Assembly (NCBI RefSeq): GCF_030817475.1
Contig: NZ_JAUSZJ010000002.1
Location: 496,001-560,000 of the forward strand
Origin: Streptomyces sp. V2I9
GTDB taxonomy: Bacteria > Actinomycetota > Actinomycetes > Streptomycetales > Streptomycetaceae
Reading direction: 5' to 3'
Length of the DNA stretch: 64,000 nt
The notes beneath the pieces are model-generated. The model saw only the letters and a list, made by a program, of their open reading frames with translations, was not told where the DNA came from and did no database searches. Position 1 is the stretch's first letter; each line of letters begins with the position of its first letter. Below, in pieces: positions 45,355-55,460 of this stretch. The translations under genes were made by a program, and so were the position numbers.

Positions 45355-46662
45355 TCAGCGGACGAGCGCGGTGCAGGGTGGCGGTTCATCGCCGTCACAG
45401 TCGGCCTTCTCGGTGCTCTCCGGGCTGCCGAGGACGATGCTGAGGCTGTCGATGGCATTTTGCTGGAGGCGCAGTCGGACGTGGGCGTAGACGGTGGCGG
45501 TGACGCCGATGTGGGCGTGGCCGAGGAGTTCCTTGATCACGACGAGTTCGACGCCCTGTTCCAGGAGCAGGGTCGCGGTGGAGTGCCGGAGGTCGTGGAA
45601 GCGGATGCGGCGGAGGCCGGCCGTGCGGAGGAGCGTGGTGAAGGCGCGGGTGAGGTTGGTCGGGTCGATCGGTCGGCCCTGCGCGGTGGTGAACACCTGC
45701 CCGTCGCGCTGCCACGTGGTGCCCGCGGCCTCACGCTCGCGCTGCTGCTGCTCGTGGTGAAGCTTCAGCGAATGGGCTCAGCGGGCGGGGAGGGCGATGC
45801 GGCGTTCGGAGGCCCGGGTCTTGGTGGGAAGCGTGGTGAGCCCGCCTGTGCTGGTGCGCTGAAGGGTGCGGCGGATTGCGGCGGTGCCCGCGTCGAGGTC
45901 GAGGTCTTCCCAGCGCAGGCCGAGGAGTTCGCCCTTGCGGAGTCCGGTGTGGAGGGCGAGTTCGAACAGCGCGTGCAACCGGTGACCTTCCGCGGCGGCA
46001 AGGAACTGGCGGGCTTCGCTGGCGGTGAGGGGTTCGAAGCGGCGGGGCCGTGGGGTGCCGGTACGGACGTTGCGGGCGACGTTGCGCGGGATCTCCTCTT
46101 CGCGGACGGCGTGCTCCAAAGCAGACTTGAGTACGGAATGGATGTAGGTGAGCGTCAGCGGGGAGAGCAGCTTGTGGCAGCACTGGCCGGCGGCGCAGCA
46201 GCGGGGCTCATCACGGCCCGCGTCGAGGCCGCGCGCGCAGCACTGGCATGTGGCACGCAGCTGGTTGAGCCAGGTGCGGACGTCCTTGGCGGTGAGCTTG
46301 GTGAGCTTCCTCTTGCCGAGGCCGGGGATCAGGTATCGGTTGACGCAGGTGGTGTAGCGGGTGTGGGTGTTCTCGCGGAGGTGGTGGACGGCGACGTTCT
46401 CCAGCCAGTACGTCAGGTACGCGGCGAGGCTGCCCTGCTCGGAGGGCACGGGGAGGCCGCGGTTGCTGGCGGCGATCTTCTCGGTGAGCTTGGCCAAGGC
46501 CTCCTTCCGGGTGGTGCCGTAGACGCGGACGCGGCGACGGGTATTGCCCGGCGCGAGGACGTATCCGGCGGCCTCCCAACGGCCGCCCTTGCGCTGGTAG
46601 ATCGTGCCGTCTCCGTTGGCTCGGGTACGGCGGGAGACGGGGGTGTCGCGGGGCGTGGTCAT
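45355..46662 (-). pseudogene. int: AICE tyrosine integrase interrupted by an in-frame TGA
   Basis: One continuous frame of 435 codons reads as a pSAM2-type site-specific integrase except for a TGA at 45780-45778. Before it lie the arm- and core-binding domains and the first catalytic Arg (LHTGLRKGELLGLRW) and Lys region (TKTRASERRIALPAR). After it, in the same frame, come HDLRHSTATLLLEQG, GHAHIG and the nucleophile in TATVYAHV. No frameshift is needed; a single base change restores the gene. As it stands, the stop removes the catalytic His, Arg and Tyr, so the element should not excise. The ATG overlaps the excisionase stop. Confidence 0.85.
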
Positions 46663-46884
46663 CAGGCGGCTTCCTGTTCGAGGCGAGCGTGGATGAAGTC
46701 GGTGAGGGCGTGGGTGGGGATGCGACGGGAGCGGCCGAGGGTGATCGAGGCGAGCTGGCCGGTGCGGAGAAGGTCGTAGACGGCGGAGCGGCCGAGCTGG
46801 AGGCGGGCCATGACCTGGGGAACCGTCAGCAACTCCGGAGCCCGGCCCGCATCCGCGTGGAGGACGGCGGGCGGGGCGAGGCCA

Positions 46885-46885
<1 letters not shown>
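46662..46885 (-). pseudogene. xis: AICE excisionase (helix-turn-helix), frameshifted
   Basis: The ATG (46885-46883) shares its A with the repSA stop and reads MASPRPPSSTRMRAGLRSC, then TGA. One base later the frame holds ELLTVPQVMARLQLGRSAVY and continues LITLGRSRRIPT-like sequence to a TGA at 46664-46662 that overlaps the integrase ATG. Adding one C near 46835 (CTCCGG to CTCCCGG) restores a 74-aa MerR-like Xis. The motif order and both overlaps match pSAM2-type elements. Confidence 0.75.
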
Positions 46886-48309
<1,424 letters not shown>

Positions 48310-48458
48310 TCGGGGCGTGTCCCTTCAGTTCGGGTGGGCGGCCCCGAGCAGCAACCAGCCAGGTGCGGAGGTGTGTTGGTGCTGCTTGGGGCATGACGAA
48401 CCAGGCCCATGGACGGGCGTGGGGCTGAGCGAGGGGGTGCCGCTGGTGAGGGCCGGGC

Positions 48459-49208
48459 TCAGAGCTGAGCGAGGGCGGCGGTGGCCACCGGCAGGGCGAC
48501 GCCCATGCGAGTCCCCAACTGGGCTGCTGTGATCGGCGCTTCGTGCTCGGTGCGGTGGGTATCCGCGATGCGCCGGGCCGCGTCCAGCAGGGCAGTCGGC
48601 AGGGCCGGGCCAGAGGCGGGTCGAGCCGTCTTCGCGACGGTGACGGGCAGAGCCGCGGCCGGAGCCGGGGCGGGCTGCGATTCCTCGGCCGGGGCGGTAA
48701 CGACGTCCGGGATGAGAGTCGGGGGTGCCGATTCGGGGGCGGGTGCCTCGTCGGGCACCGGCTTGGGGACAGTGGTGGGTACGGCCTCCAGCTGCGGGAC
48801 GGGGTGGGTGGGGGTGTGGAACTGGGCGAGGAAGGCGGGGCCGACGTGGCCCCAGCCGAGGAGCAGGAGCGGGGCGACGGTGTCCAGGCAAGCCCGGCCG
48901 TAGCGTCCGGCCAGCAGCGGTTCGGCGGTGTTCAGCGCGAGGGTGAGCAGCCCGCACAGGTGCAGCAGCCGGGTACCGGCCCGCAACTCGCCATTGGGGA
49001 CGCCGCGCAGGGCCAGGAACCGCAGCGCGACCAGGAGCCCGACAACGGACAGATCCACCATGGGCGCGATCAGTGGGGCGATCGGACGGGGGACGCCGAG
49101 GCGCAGGGCGAGCGCCCAGACGTTGCCGAAGGAGAAGACGAAGGCCAGGGCCGCGATGACCGCCATGACCACGGTCACGGTGCGCCGGGTGAACCGTTCC
49201 TCCGCCAT
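48459..49208 (-). CDS. DUF2637 spread protein (SpdA/SpdB-like)
   Basis: A 249-aa protein. The N-terminal 125 residues hold four hydrophobic helices (VTVVMAVIAALAFVFSFGNV; MVDLSVVGLLVALRFLAL; LCGLLTLALNTAEPLL; APLLLLGWGHVGPAFL) characteristic of DUF2637. Then comes a Pro/Ala-rich linker (TPTHPVPQLEAVPTTVPKP) and a C-terminal HTH-like segment (ITAAQLGTRMGVALPVATAA). Such proteins aid spreading of Streptomyces plasmids within the recipient mycelium. It belongs to the AICE operon between the tra remnant and repSA. Confidence 0.75.
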   Translation of the reverse strand: MAEERFTRRTVTVVMAVIAALAFVFSFGNVWALALRLGVPRPIAPLIAPMVDLSVVGLLVALRFLALRGVPNGELRAGTRLLHLCGLLTLALNTAEPLLAGRYGRACLDTVAPLLLLGWGHVGPAFLAQFHTPTHPVPQLEAVPTTVPKPVPDEAPAPESAPPTLIPDVVTAPAEESQPAPAPAAALPVTVAKTARPASGPALPTALLDAARRIADTHRTEHEAPITAAQLGTRMGVALPVATAALAQL

Positions 49209-49244
49209 GATCTCAACCTCCCTTCCGGCGTGCGTTGTTCGGGA

Positions 49245-49931
49245 TCATTTGGTGAGCGAGGGCGCGGGCGTTGCCGTCCGGCCAGTCGAGCGCAGGAGGG
49301 CGTCCAGGCACAGGTCCGGGTCGGCGGTCAGGTGCGAGGTGTCCTCGGCGACGCGGGCGGCGTCGGTGTCGGAGACGTAGGGGGTGCGGATGCGGGTGTA
49401 GCCGGGACGGCCCTGCATCGCCATCACCGCGACGCCGACGTAGGCGGGGTCCTGCAAGGTCACCGGGCTAGCATCGGGCCAGTTGCGGATGTCCTCACCC
49501 AGCGCGGCCACCGCGGCCTCCACGGTCTTCTGCGCGAAGGACAGACCGATGGGGCACACGTCGCGGATGAACGTGGGGATGGCATCGCCGGTGGTCTTCT
49601 GGCTGATCAGGATCACCAGGATGCCGACGCTACGGCCCTTCTTGACCAGGTCCTCCACCAGCCGGGCGTTCTCCGCCGTCAACGCCGCCAGGCGCTTGGT
49701 GGCCGGGTCGCTGCCCTTGTACTCACGGAAGTACGTGTGCGCCTCATCAATGATCAGAACCGTGAGCGGCCACTCCGGAGAAGGACCGACGTGCCACATG
49801 TTCTTCACACCCAGCACGTCCCGGATGGTCGCCGAGCGTCGCCTGCGCAGGTCCACCAGCCGCTTGAACAGCGCGTTCGCCTCATCCAGGTCATCCCCGC
49901 AGAACGCGAACATCCGCTTGACCAGGTCGGC
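49245..49931 (-). pseudogene. N-terminally truncated TraB/FtsK-SpoIIIE transfer protein
   Basis: The frame from 49931 encodes about 228 residues matching only the C-terminal part of TraSA-type DNA translocases: FCGDDLDEANALFKRL, Walker B VLIIDEAHTYF, ISQKTTGDAIPT and the FtsK-gamma-like tail. The Walker A half and membrane anchor are missing. An in-frame TAA at 49934-49932 and unrelated sequence directly upstream mark a deletion or recombination junction. Not functional as a DNA pump. Confidence 0.8.
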
Positions 49932-50449
49932 TTAGTCGCCCTCCGTGGCCCGCGACACCTTCCTGTCCGTCGTCCCTGTCCGTCGTCGCGATCTGCACGG
50001 CCGCCGACGGCGTGAAGTCAGCCCACCGCACGACATCCTTGAGATGCGCCCGGAGAGTGGTGAGGTTCTCCCTCTTCTGCGAGCGACGAATATGGACGTC
50101 GGCGAGCACCGACGGATCGCCCACCGGAAGACTGTCCATGCCTGGTCCCGGACCGCTTCCTCGTCCAAACCGAGCGCCTTGAGCGCCACCGAATCTTCGC
50201 GCTCCATATGGCCCAGCCCCTGCCGCTCGCGATCTCCGCACGTCGGAAGCACTTCTGGGGTATATGCCCCCACTTGGGGAGCGATCAAGCTTCATCACTC
50301 ATGGGGACATATCCCCGCGCTGCCCCGCGATCGAGATCCCCCGGCTGGGCGGGCCCGCCTGAACCGTCCGGCAGCGACCACGGGACCGGCCTGAGCGGAC
50401 AGGAAGCGCGGGCCCGGCCGGGCGGTCCGGGTGTGCGGGGCTGCCGAGC
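49932..50449. other. Island right edge, no clear gene, two operator-like palindromes
   Basis: Overlapping minus-strand frames (50298-49891 and 50288-49932) encode no recognisable domain. Two 14-bp palindromes stand out: GGGGTATATGCCCC (50257-50270) and GGGGACATATCCCC (50303-50316), 46 bases apart, plus CCCCC-ACTT-GGGG between them. This resembles a regulator's operator pair left from the mobile element. No tRNA or obvious attachment site is visible here. Confidence 0.45.
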
Positions 50450-50467
50450 GTGGGCAGAATCCACGCC

Positions 50468-51289
50468 GTGGACGACGTACGCGAGGTGACCGACCGGGCC
50501 CGGACGACGGCCGCGCTGACCGCGCTGGGCGTACGTCCCGGCGACGTGCTCCTGGTGCACGCCTCGCTGCGGTCGGTGGGGCCGATGACGGACGGCGCAC
50601 GGGGTGTGCTGGCGGCGCTGCGGGGGGCCGTGGGGCCGGAGGGGACGCTGGTGGTCCCCGCCTTCACCCCGGAGAATTCCGACACCTCCCCGCACTACCG
50701 CGCCCGGACCCGGGGGCTGGACGCCGGGGCCGTGGAGGCCGTACGCGCCTCGATGCCCCCGTACGACCCCGCGCTGACACCCGCGCCGTCCATGGGCGCG
50801 CTGGCCGAGGCCGTACGGACCGCGGCGGGGGCCGGGCGCAGCGCGCATCCGCAGACCTCGTTCGCGGCGCTCGGCCCCGGAGCGGAACGGCTGCTCGCCG
50901 GGCATCGCCCCGACTGCCATCTCGGGGAGGGGTCGCCACTGGCCCGGCTGTACGAGGCGGATGCCCGGATCCTGCTGCTCGGCACCGGCTACGCCACGTG
51001 TACGGCGTTCCACCTGGGCGAGTACCGGATGCCGGAGCCGCCCCGCCGGAGGTACCGGTGCGTGGTCGCGCCGCGCGGGGTGCGCCGGTGGTGGGAGTAC
51101 GAGGACGTCGCCCTGGACGACGGGGACTTCGCGGCCCTGGGCGCGGCGTTCGAGGAGGCCGCGGCCGAAGACGACGTACGGAGGGGGCGGGTGGGCGCGG
51201 CGGAGTGCAGGCTCCTGCGGCTGCGGGCTGCGGTCGACCACGCCACGCGCTGGCTCACGGAGCACCGGCGGCGACGCGACGACGGCTGA
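50468..51289 (+). CDS. AAC(3)-family aminoglycoside N-acetyltransferase
   Basis: A 273-aa protein of the antibiotic N-acetyltransferase (AAC(3)) family: VRPGDVLLVHASLRSVG, EGTLVVPAFTPENSD and the conserved SAHPQTSFAALG holding the probable catalytic His, then LLGTGYATCTAFHLGEYR. It would transfer acetyl from acetyl-CoA to the 3-amino group of aminoglycosides, although several Streptomyces members may have other substrates. GTG 50468 is preferred; a GTG at 50450 extends six residues. CAGAAT (50455-50460) lies seven bases upstream, hinting at a leaderless mRNA. It sits just outside the island. Confidence 0.85.
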   Translation: MDDVREVTDRARTTAALTALGVRPGDVLLVHASLRSVGPMTDGARGVLAALRGAVGPEGTLVVPAFTPENSDTSPHYRARTRGLDAGAVEAVRASMPPYDPALTPAPSMGALAEAVRTAAGAGRSAHPQTSFAALGPGAERLLAGHRPDCHLGEGSPLARLYEADARILLLGTGYATCTAFHLGEYRMPEPPRRRYRCVVAPRGVRRWWEYEDVALDDGDFAALGAAFEEAAAEDDVRRGRVGAAECRLLRLRAAVDHATRWLTEHRRRRDDG

Positions 51290-51364
51290 GCGGACGGCTC
51301 CGCGCGAGGGGGCGTGCCGGGGAGAGACCGCGGGGGGCAACGGGCTCGCCGCGCCGGCCGCGGC

Positions 51365-51937
51365 TCAGCGGACGGGCGGAATGGCGACGGTCATGGTGAA
51401 CGCGGCCGGTTCGCCGCCGTCGTTGCGGTAGCCGTGCGGTACGTGCGCCTCGAAGGCGGCAGAGGTCCCGGCGGGAACGGGGTGGGCGCGCCCGTCGACG
51501 AGGAGCGTCAGTTCGCCCTCGGTCACGTGGAGGAGCTCGACGGTGCCCTCGGGGTGCGCGTCGGAGGTGGTGCCCTCCCCCGGCACCAGCTGGCAGGTCC
51601 ACAGTTCGAGCGGGCCGCGGGCCTCCGCGCCGACCAGCAGGGTGGTGAAACTGCCCGCCTCGGTGGACCACATGCGGACGGCCTGGCTCTCCGGGACCAG
51701 CCGGACCTGGGTGCCCTGCTCGTGGTCGAGGAGGGTGGTGACGCTGACGCCTAGGGCGTCGGCGAGCTTCACGGTGGTGACGACGCTCGGGTTCGTCCGC
51801 GCCTGCTCGATCTGGATGATCATCCCGCGGCTGACCCCGGCGCGGGCCGCGAGGGCGTCGAGCGTGAAGCCGCGTTCCCCGCGCCAGCGCTTGAGGTTGC
51901 GGGCCAGCGACTGGGTGAGCTGGTCGAGGTCGGACAC
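51365..51937 (-). CDS. XRE-family regulator with cupin domain
   Basis: A 190-aa protein: an XRE helix-turn-helix at about residues 8-66 (FTLDALAARAGVSRGMIIQI, TNPSVVTTVKLADALGV) and a C-terminal cupin at about 105-185 (SDAHPEGTVELLHVTEGELT; FEAHVPHGYRNDG). This class senses a small ligand and often controls a neighbouring transporter or enzyme. It converges on the AAC(3) gene. The upstream side is repeat-rich. Confidence 0.85.
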   Translation of the reverse strand: MSDLDQLTQSLARNLKRWRGERGFTLDALAARAGVSRGMIIQIEQARTNPSVVTTVKLADALGVSVTTLLDHEQGTQVRLVPESQAVRMWSTEAGSFTTLLVGAEARGPLELWTCQLVPGEGTTSDAHPEGTVELLHVTEGELTLLVDGRAHPVPAGTSAAFEAHVPHGYRNDGGEPAAFTMTVAIPPVR

Positions 51938-51952
51938 GTACCGTCCCTGCGG

Positions 51953-52008
51953 TGGATGGCGGAGTGCGGATGGCGTAGCGCGAGGCGCGGGTGGCGGAAC
52001 GCGGGCGG
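51953..52008. repeat. Degenerate GGATGGCG repeats
   Basis: Four loosely conserved direct copies of GGrTGGCGkAGCGC start near 51953, 51967, 51988 and 52002, immediately upstream of the XRE regulator start. They may be slippage products or a binding array. Confidence 0.45.
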
Positions 52009-52089
52009 CCGGCCGTGCGTGGCCGGGTCGCGTACGGTGCGTGCCGGGGTCAAGAATATTGCACGGCCGTACGGTGCACTCCCCGTCCC

Positions 52090-52170
52090 GGCGCTCCCCC
52101 GGCCAGGCGCTCCCCGACCTGGCGCTCCCCGACCTGGCGCTTCCTCCCCCGGCCAGGCGCTCCCCGGCCT
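52090..52170. repeat. Five tandem GGCGCTCCCC repeats of about 15 bp
   Basis: Units at 52090-52105, 52106-52120, 52121-52135, 52136-52155 and 52156-52170 all begin GGCGCTyCC; the middle two are identical (GGCGCTCCCCGACCT). They lie between the XRE-cupin gene and the acyltransferase, both leftward, and no gene covers them. Confidence 0.75.
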
Positions 52171-52228
52171 GCGGGTGGTCGTCCCGCCGGCCGGTCCGCC
52201 ACCGCCCGGCCCGCCGGCGTCCTCCGCG

Positions 52229-52978
52229 TCACGGCGTGTCCCGCGCCCGGTCCGGTTCGCCCAGGGCGAGCAGCTGCTCGGGGGTGACGCCTTCGGGGAT
52301 CGGCACGGGTGCGGGCGTCCGCAGGGGCGGCTGCCACCCCTTCTCCGGGTCCCAGCTGCGCACGACGCGGGCGGGCGCCCCGGCGACCACCGCGTGGTCG
52401 GGGACCTCGCCCCGGACGACCGCGCCCGCCGCGACCACCACGTTCCGGCCGAGGCGGGCGCCGGGCAGGATCACCGCGCCGGTCCCGATCCAGCAGCCGG
52501 GGCCGATCGACACCGGCTCCATCCGGGGCCACTGCTTGCCCACGGGCTCGTGCGGGTCGTCGTAACTGTGGTTCGTCGAGGTGATGTAGACGTACGGGCC
52601 GCAGTACGTGTCCGAGCCGATCGTCACCGTCGTGTCCGCGATCACGTGGCTGCCGCGCCCCAGCACCACGCCGTCCCCCAGGGTGAGGACGGTGTCGGGG
52701 CCCAGGTCCAGGTCCGGCATCATTCCGGCGGTGAGCGTGACCTGCTCACCGATGACGCAGTGCGCGCCCAGTTCGATCCACGGCTCCCCGAACACGGTCC
52801 CCTGCGGAAAGGCGAGCCGGGTGCCCGGTCCGATCGCGCGGAACCGGAGCCGACCGGGGTGCTCGGCAGTGACCGCGCCCGCCCGCTGCGCCCAGGTCCA
52901 GCCGCGGTGGACCGCGCGGGAGGCGGCGCGGCGCGGGAGACGGGCGAGGAAGGAGAACGTGTTTCGGTTCTTCGGCAC
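52229..52978 (-). CDS. Left-handed beta-helix (hexapeptide) acyltransferase
   Basis: A 249-aa protein with many hexapeptide turns (IELGAHCVIGEQVTLTAG; LGDGVVLGRGSHVIADTTVT; IGPGCWIGTGAVILPGARLG) and the catalytic-type His in ITSTNHSYDDPHEPVG, as in the maltose/galactoside and NodL-type acetyltransferases. It probably O-acetylates a sugar or cell-surface glycan. The basic N-terminus (RNTFSFLARLPRRAASR) could be peripheral to the membrane. No glycosyltransferase neighbours give a substrate. Confidence 0.8.
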   Translation of the reverse strand: MPKNRNTFSFLARLPRRAASRAVHRGWTWAQRAGAVTAEHPGRLRFRAIGPGTRLAFPQGTVFGEPWIELGAHCVIGEQVTLTAGMMPDLDLGPDTVLTLGDGVVLGRGSHVIADTTVTIGSDTYCGPYVYITSTNHSYDDPHEPVGKQWPRMEPVSIGPGCWIGTGAVILPGARLGRNVVVAAGAVVRGEVPDHAVVAGAPARVVRSWDPEKGWQPPLRTPAPVPIPEGVTPEQLLALGEPDRARDTP

Positions 52979-53110
52979 GGGCTCACGGTAGTCGGCGGTG
53001 CGGCGGGCGCTCGGCGCGGCGACCTGTGATGTTCACCCCACCCCCGGCGGCCGCCGGGTGCCGTCCCCTACCGTGTGGGACGGCACCACACCGGCGCGAA
53101 GGAGCAGGCG

Positions 53111-53641
53111 ATGGCGGAGCAGGCGTTGATCACGGGCATGGGCGGCAAGGAGCCCGACATCGACGCGGACGCGTTCACGGCCCCGACCTCCGTGGTGATC
53201 GGCGAGGTGACGCTCGCGGCGGGCTCCAGCGTCTGGTACCAGGCGGTGCTCCGCGCCGACTGCGGCCCCATCTCGATCGGCCCCGACAGCAATGTCCAGG
53301 ACAACTGCAGCGTGCACACCGACCCCGGCTTCCCGCTGACCGTGGGCGCGCGGGTCTCGGTCGGCCACAACGCGGTGCTGCACGGCTGCGTGATCGAGGA
53401 CGACGTCCTGGTCGGCATGGGCGCCACGGTGCTCAACGGCGCGCACATCGGCGCGGGTTCGCTGGTCGCGGCGCAGGCCCTCGTACCGCAGGGGATGCGG
53501 GTGCCGCCGGGCTCCCTCGTCGCCGGTGTGCCCGCGAAGGTGAAGCGGCCGCTGACCCCGCAGGAGCTGGAGAGCATCCGCTTCAACGCGGCCGGGTACG
53601 TGGAGCTGGCCAAGGCCCACCGCGAGGCGCACGGAGGCTGA
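53111..53641 (+). CDS. Gamma-carbonic-anhydrase-like hexapeptide protein
   Basis: A 176-aa trimeric beta-helix protein: SSVWYQAVLRADCGPISIG, SNVQDNCSVHTDPG and the His pair in VGHNAVLHGCVI match the zinc ligands of the gamma-CA/PaaY/YrdA family. Activity as a carbonic anhydrase is inferred. The start is ATG 53111, seven bases after AAGGAGC; an upstream ATG at 53075 is less likely. It ends with a C-terminal helix typical of the family. Confidence 0.85.
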   Translation: MAEQALITGMGGKEPDIDADAFTAPTSVVIGEVTLAAGSSVWYQAVLRADCGPISIGPDSNVQDNCSVHTDPGFPLTVGARVSVGHNAVLHGCVIEDDVLVGMGATVLNGAHIGAGSLVAAQALVPQGMRVPPGSLVAGVPAKVKRPLTPQELESIRFNAAGYVELAKAHREAHGG

Positions 53642-53659
53642 GGCCCGCGCCCCGCCGTA

Positions 53660-53711
53660 CGCACCGGGCCGCCGCACCTCCCGAGGCGGGGAGGTGCGGC
53701 GGCCCGGTGCG
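53660..53711. terminator. Perfect 23-bp hairpin between convergent genes
   Basis: The left arm 53660-53682 and right arm 53689-53711 are exact reverse complements (CGCACCGGGCC... pairing with ...GGCCCGGTGCG) with a 6-nt loop GAGGCG. It lies between the convergent gamma-CA and DUF4442 genes and should act in both directions. Confidence 0.88.
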
Positions 53712-53729
53712 TTCGCGTCCGGTGGTCGG

Positions 53730-54182
53730 TCAGCTGTGGGGACGCAGGGTCCACACGACGGTCATCTCACCGGTGACCGCGCCGTCGGCGCGCTGGATCT
53801 CGATGACGACGGGAAATTCCGGCCGCTGTCCGGCGTCCAGCTCGGCGACGACGTCGGCGATGGGACGGCCGAGGGTCGCGGTGGCCGTGACCTCGCCCTT
53901 GGCGAGCTTCTTGTAGCCGATCTCCGCCTTCACGGCGAGCGGCACGGCGCGCGACATCTGGTCGCCGAAGGCCGCGATGACGATCGCGCCGCTGGCGGAC
54001 TCGGCGAGCGTGAACATCGCTCCGGCGTGCGGTCCGCCGAGGTGGTTGTGGTAATCCGCCTGGTCGGGCAGCCGGACGACGGCCCGCTCCGGGCTGGTCT
54101 CCAGGAATTCGAGGTTGAGGGTCCGGGCCATCGGAACGGTCGAGACGAGCATCTCGCCCACGGTCATCTGTTCAGCGCTCAT
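53730..54182 (-). CDS. DUF4442 hotdog-fold thioesterase-like protein
   Basis: A 150-aa hotdog protein: LNLEFLETSPERAVVRLP, the HLGGPHAGAMFTLAESASG helix that carries the active-site region in PaaI-like thioesterases, and KAEIGYKKLAKGEVTATATL. It probably hydrolyses an acyl-CoA. Start at ATG 54182. The gene stands alone. Confidence 0.78.
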   Translation of the reverse strand: MSAEQMTVGEMLVSTVPMARTLNLEFLETSPERAVVRLPDQADYHNHLGGPHAGAMFTLAESASGAIVIAAFGDQMSRAVPLAVKAEIGYKKLAKGEVTATATLGRPIADVVAELDAGQRPEFPVVIEIQRADGAVTGEMTVVWTLRPHS

Positions 54183-54288
54183 GCCGGAATGTTACTCACC
54201 AGTAGGACCCTTTGGCCATCCCCTTGTGACGGCTCTGGGACAGGGCGGCCGTAGAAGTGACCGCGTGCTCCATCTATGGTTACTGGCC

Positions 54289-55371
54289 ATGTGGCCAGGA
54301 ACGCAGCCGCCCGGGGGCGAGCAGAACCCGCAGGACCAGAACCAGAACCCGTACCAGCAGCCGGGGTACCAGCAGCCGAACCCCTACCAGCAACCGGGGT
54401 ATCAGCAGGGAGAGCCCACGCAGCCGGGCTACGGCTACCCGCAGGGCCCTCCGCCCGGCGGGCAGCCGGGCTACCAGCAGCCGAATCCGTATCAGCAGCC
54501 GACGGTGCCGCAGTACGCCGTTCCGGGTCCGCCCGGCGGGCCGAAGTCCGGCGACGACAAGAAGAAGACGACGATCACGGCGATCGTCGCGGCGACCGCC
54601 GTCGTGATCGCGGCGGGCGTCACCGGCTTCCTCGTGCTCGGCAAGGACGATGACAGCGGCAAGACCGTCGCCGACCCCAAGAGGTCCGCGTCGCCGAGCG
54701 CCAAGCCCGAGGAATCGGCCGCCGGGTCCGCACCGGCGGAGAACCCGCGCGGCTCCGACAGCGACCCCAAGCCGCTCATTCCGGGCTGGAAGGTCGTCAC
54801 CAACCCCAAGTGGGGCACGCAGTTCGACGTGCCCGGTGACTGGGAGGTCGCCGGTTCCGGCGTCTTCTCCGGGTTCGAGGACGCCAAGAAGGAGGACGGG
54901 TCGCCGGTCGCCGGTTTCTCCGCACCCGCCTACTACAAGAGCAAGTGGTGCGTCGACGACTCCGACGGGGACGGCAGCGAGGAGGACACCGGGCTCGCCG
55001 GTGTCGGGACGAAGGGCGCCCAGGGCGCCAAGAACACCGACGAGGCCGCGACGGCCGAGGCCGGCAACTTCGTGTGGGCCGCCTACGCCCAGCTCGACCC
55101 GAAGTCCAAGGTCAAGGTCGGCAAGCCCAAGCCCTTCACCACCAAGTCGGGCCTCTCCGGCAGCGTCGTGCAGGCCACCGCCCTGGACCTGGCCAACAAG
55201 GAGAAGTGCGACAGCGACGGAAAGTCGATCGCCTTCTCCTTCAAGAACTCCAAGGGCGACTTCTCCACCTGGGTCCTCTACGCCGCCGAGGGCGTCAAGG
55301 AGGAGCTGCCGGACACCACCATCCAGCAGATCCTGAGCACGGTCCGCCTCTCCGGCCAGCCCAGCGGCTGA
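54289..55371 (+). CDS. Q/P-rich single-pass membrane protein
   Basis: A 360-aa protein. Residues 1-85 are a Gln/Pro/Tyr-rich tail with repeated NPYQQPGYQQ units, then KSGDDKKKTT and one transmembrane helix (ITAIVAATAVVIAAGVTGFL, about 96-116), a Ser/Pro/Lys linker and an extracellular domain from about 160 (WKVVTNPKWGTQFDVPGDWE) resembling uncharacterised Streptomyces lipo/membrane proteins. Such tails occur in proteins that cluster at the cell tip or envelope. There is no ribosome site; TATGGT (54275-54280) lies eight bases before the ATG, suggesting a leaderless mRNA. Confidence 0.75.
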   Translation: MWPGTQPPGGEQNPQDQNQNPYQQPGYQQPNPYQQPGYQQGEPTQPGYGYPQGPPPGGQPGYQQPNPYQQPTVPQYAVPGPPGGPKSGDDKKKTTITAIVAATAVVIAAGVTGFLVLGKDDDSGKTVADPKRSASPSAKPEESAAGSAPAENPRGSDSDPKPLIPGWKVVTNPKWGTQFDVPGDWEVAGSGVFSGFEDAKKEDGSPVAGFSAPAYYKSKWCVDDSDGDGSEEDTGLAGVGTKGAQGAKNTDEAATAEAGNFVWAAYAQLDPKSKVKVGKPKPFTTKSGLSGSVVQATALDLANKEKCDSDGKSIAFSFKNSKGDFSTWVLYAAEGVKEELPDTTIQQILSTVRLSGQPSG

Positions 55372-55403
55372 GCCGGCGGCCACGCCGCCCCGTTCCTGCC
55401 CGC

Positions 55404-55460
55404 CCCGAACCGCCCGCCGGTGCCTCAGCCCACGCTGAAGGAGCCGGCGGGCGGTTCGGG
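55404..55460. terminator. 17-bp inverted repeat spanning the convergent stop codons
   Basis: CCCGAACCGCCCGCCGG (55404-55420) and CCGGCGGGCGGTTCGGG (55444-55460) are exact reverse complements with a 23-nt loop that contains the stop of the leftward gene. It probably terminates the membrane-protein transcript. Confidence 0.55.

Noticed and set aside
48310..48458. Small gene between repSA and the spread protein
   Set aside because: Short frames exist but none has a ribosome site or matches known AICE small proteins.
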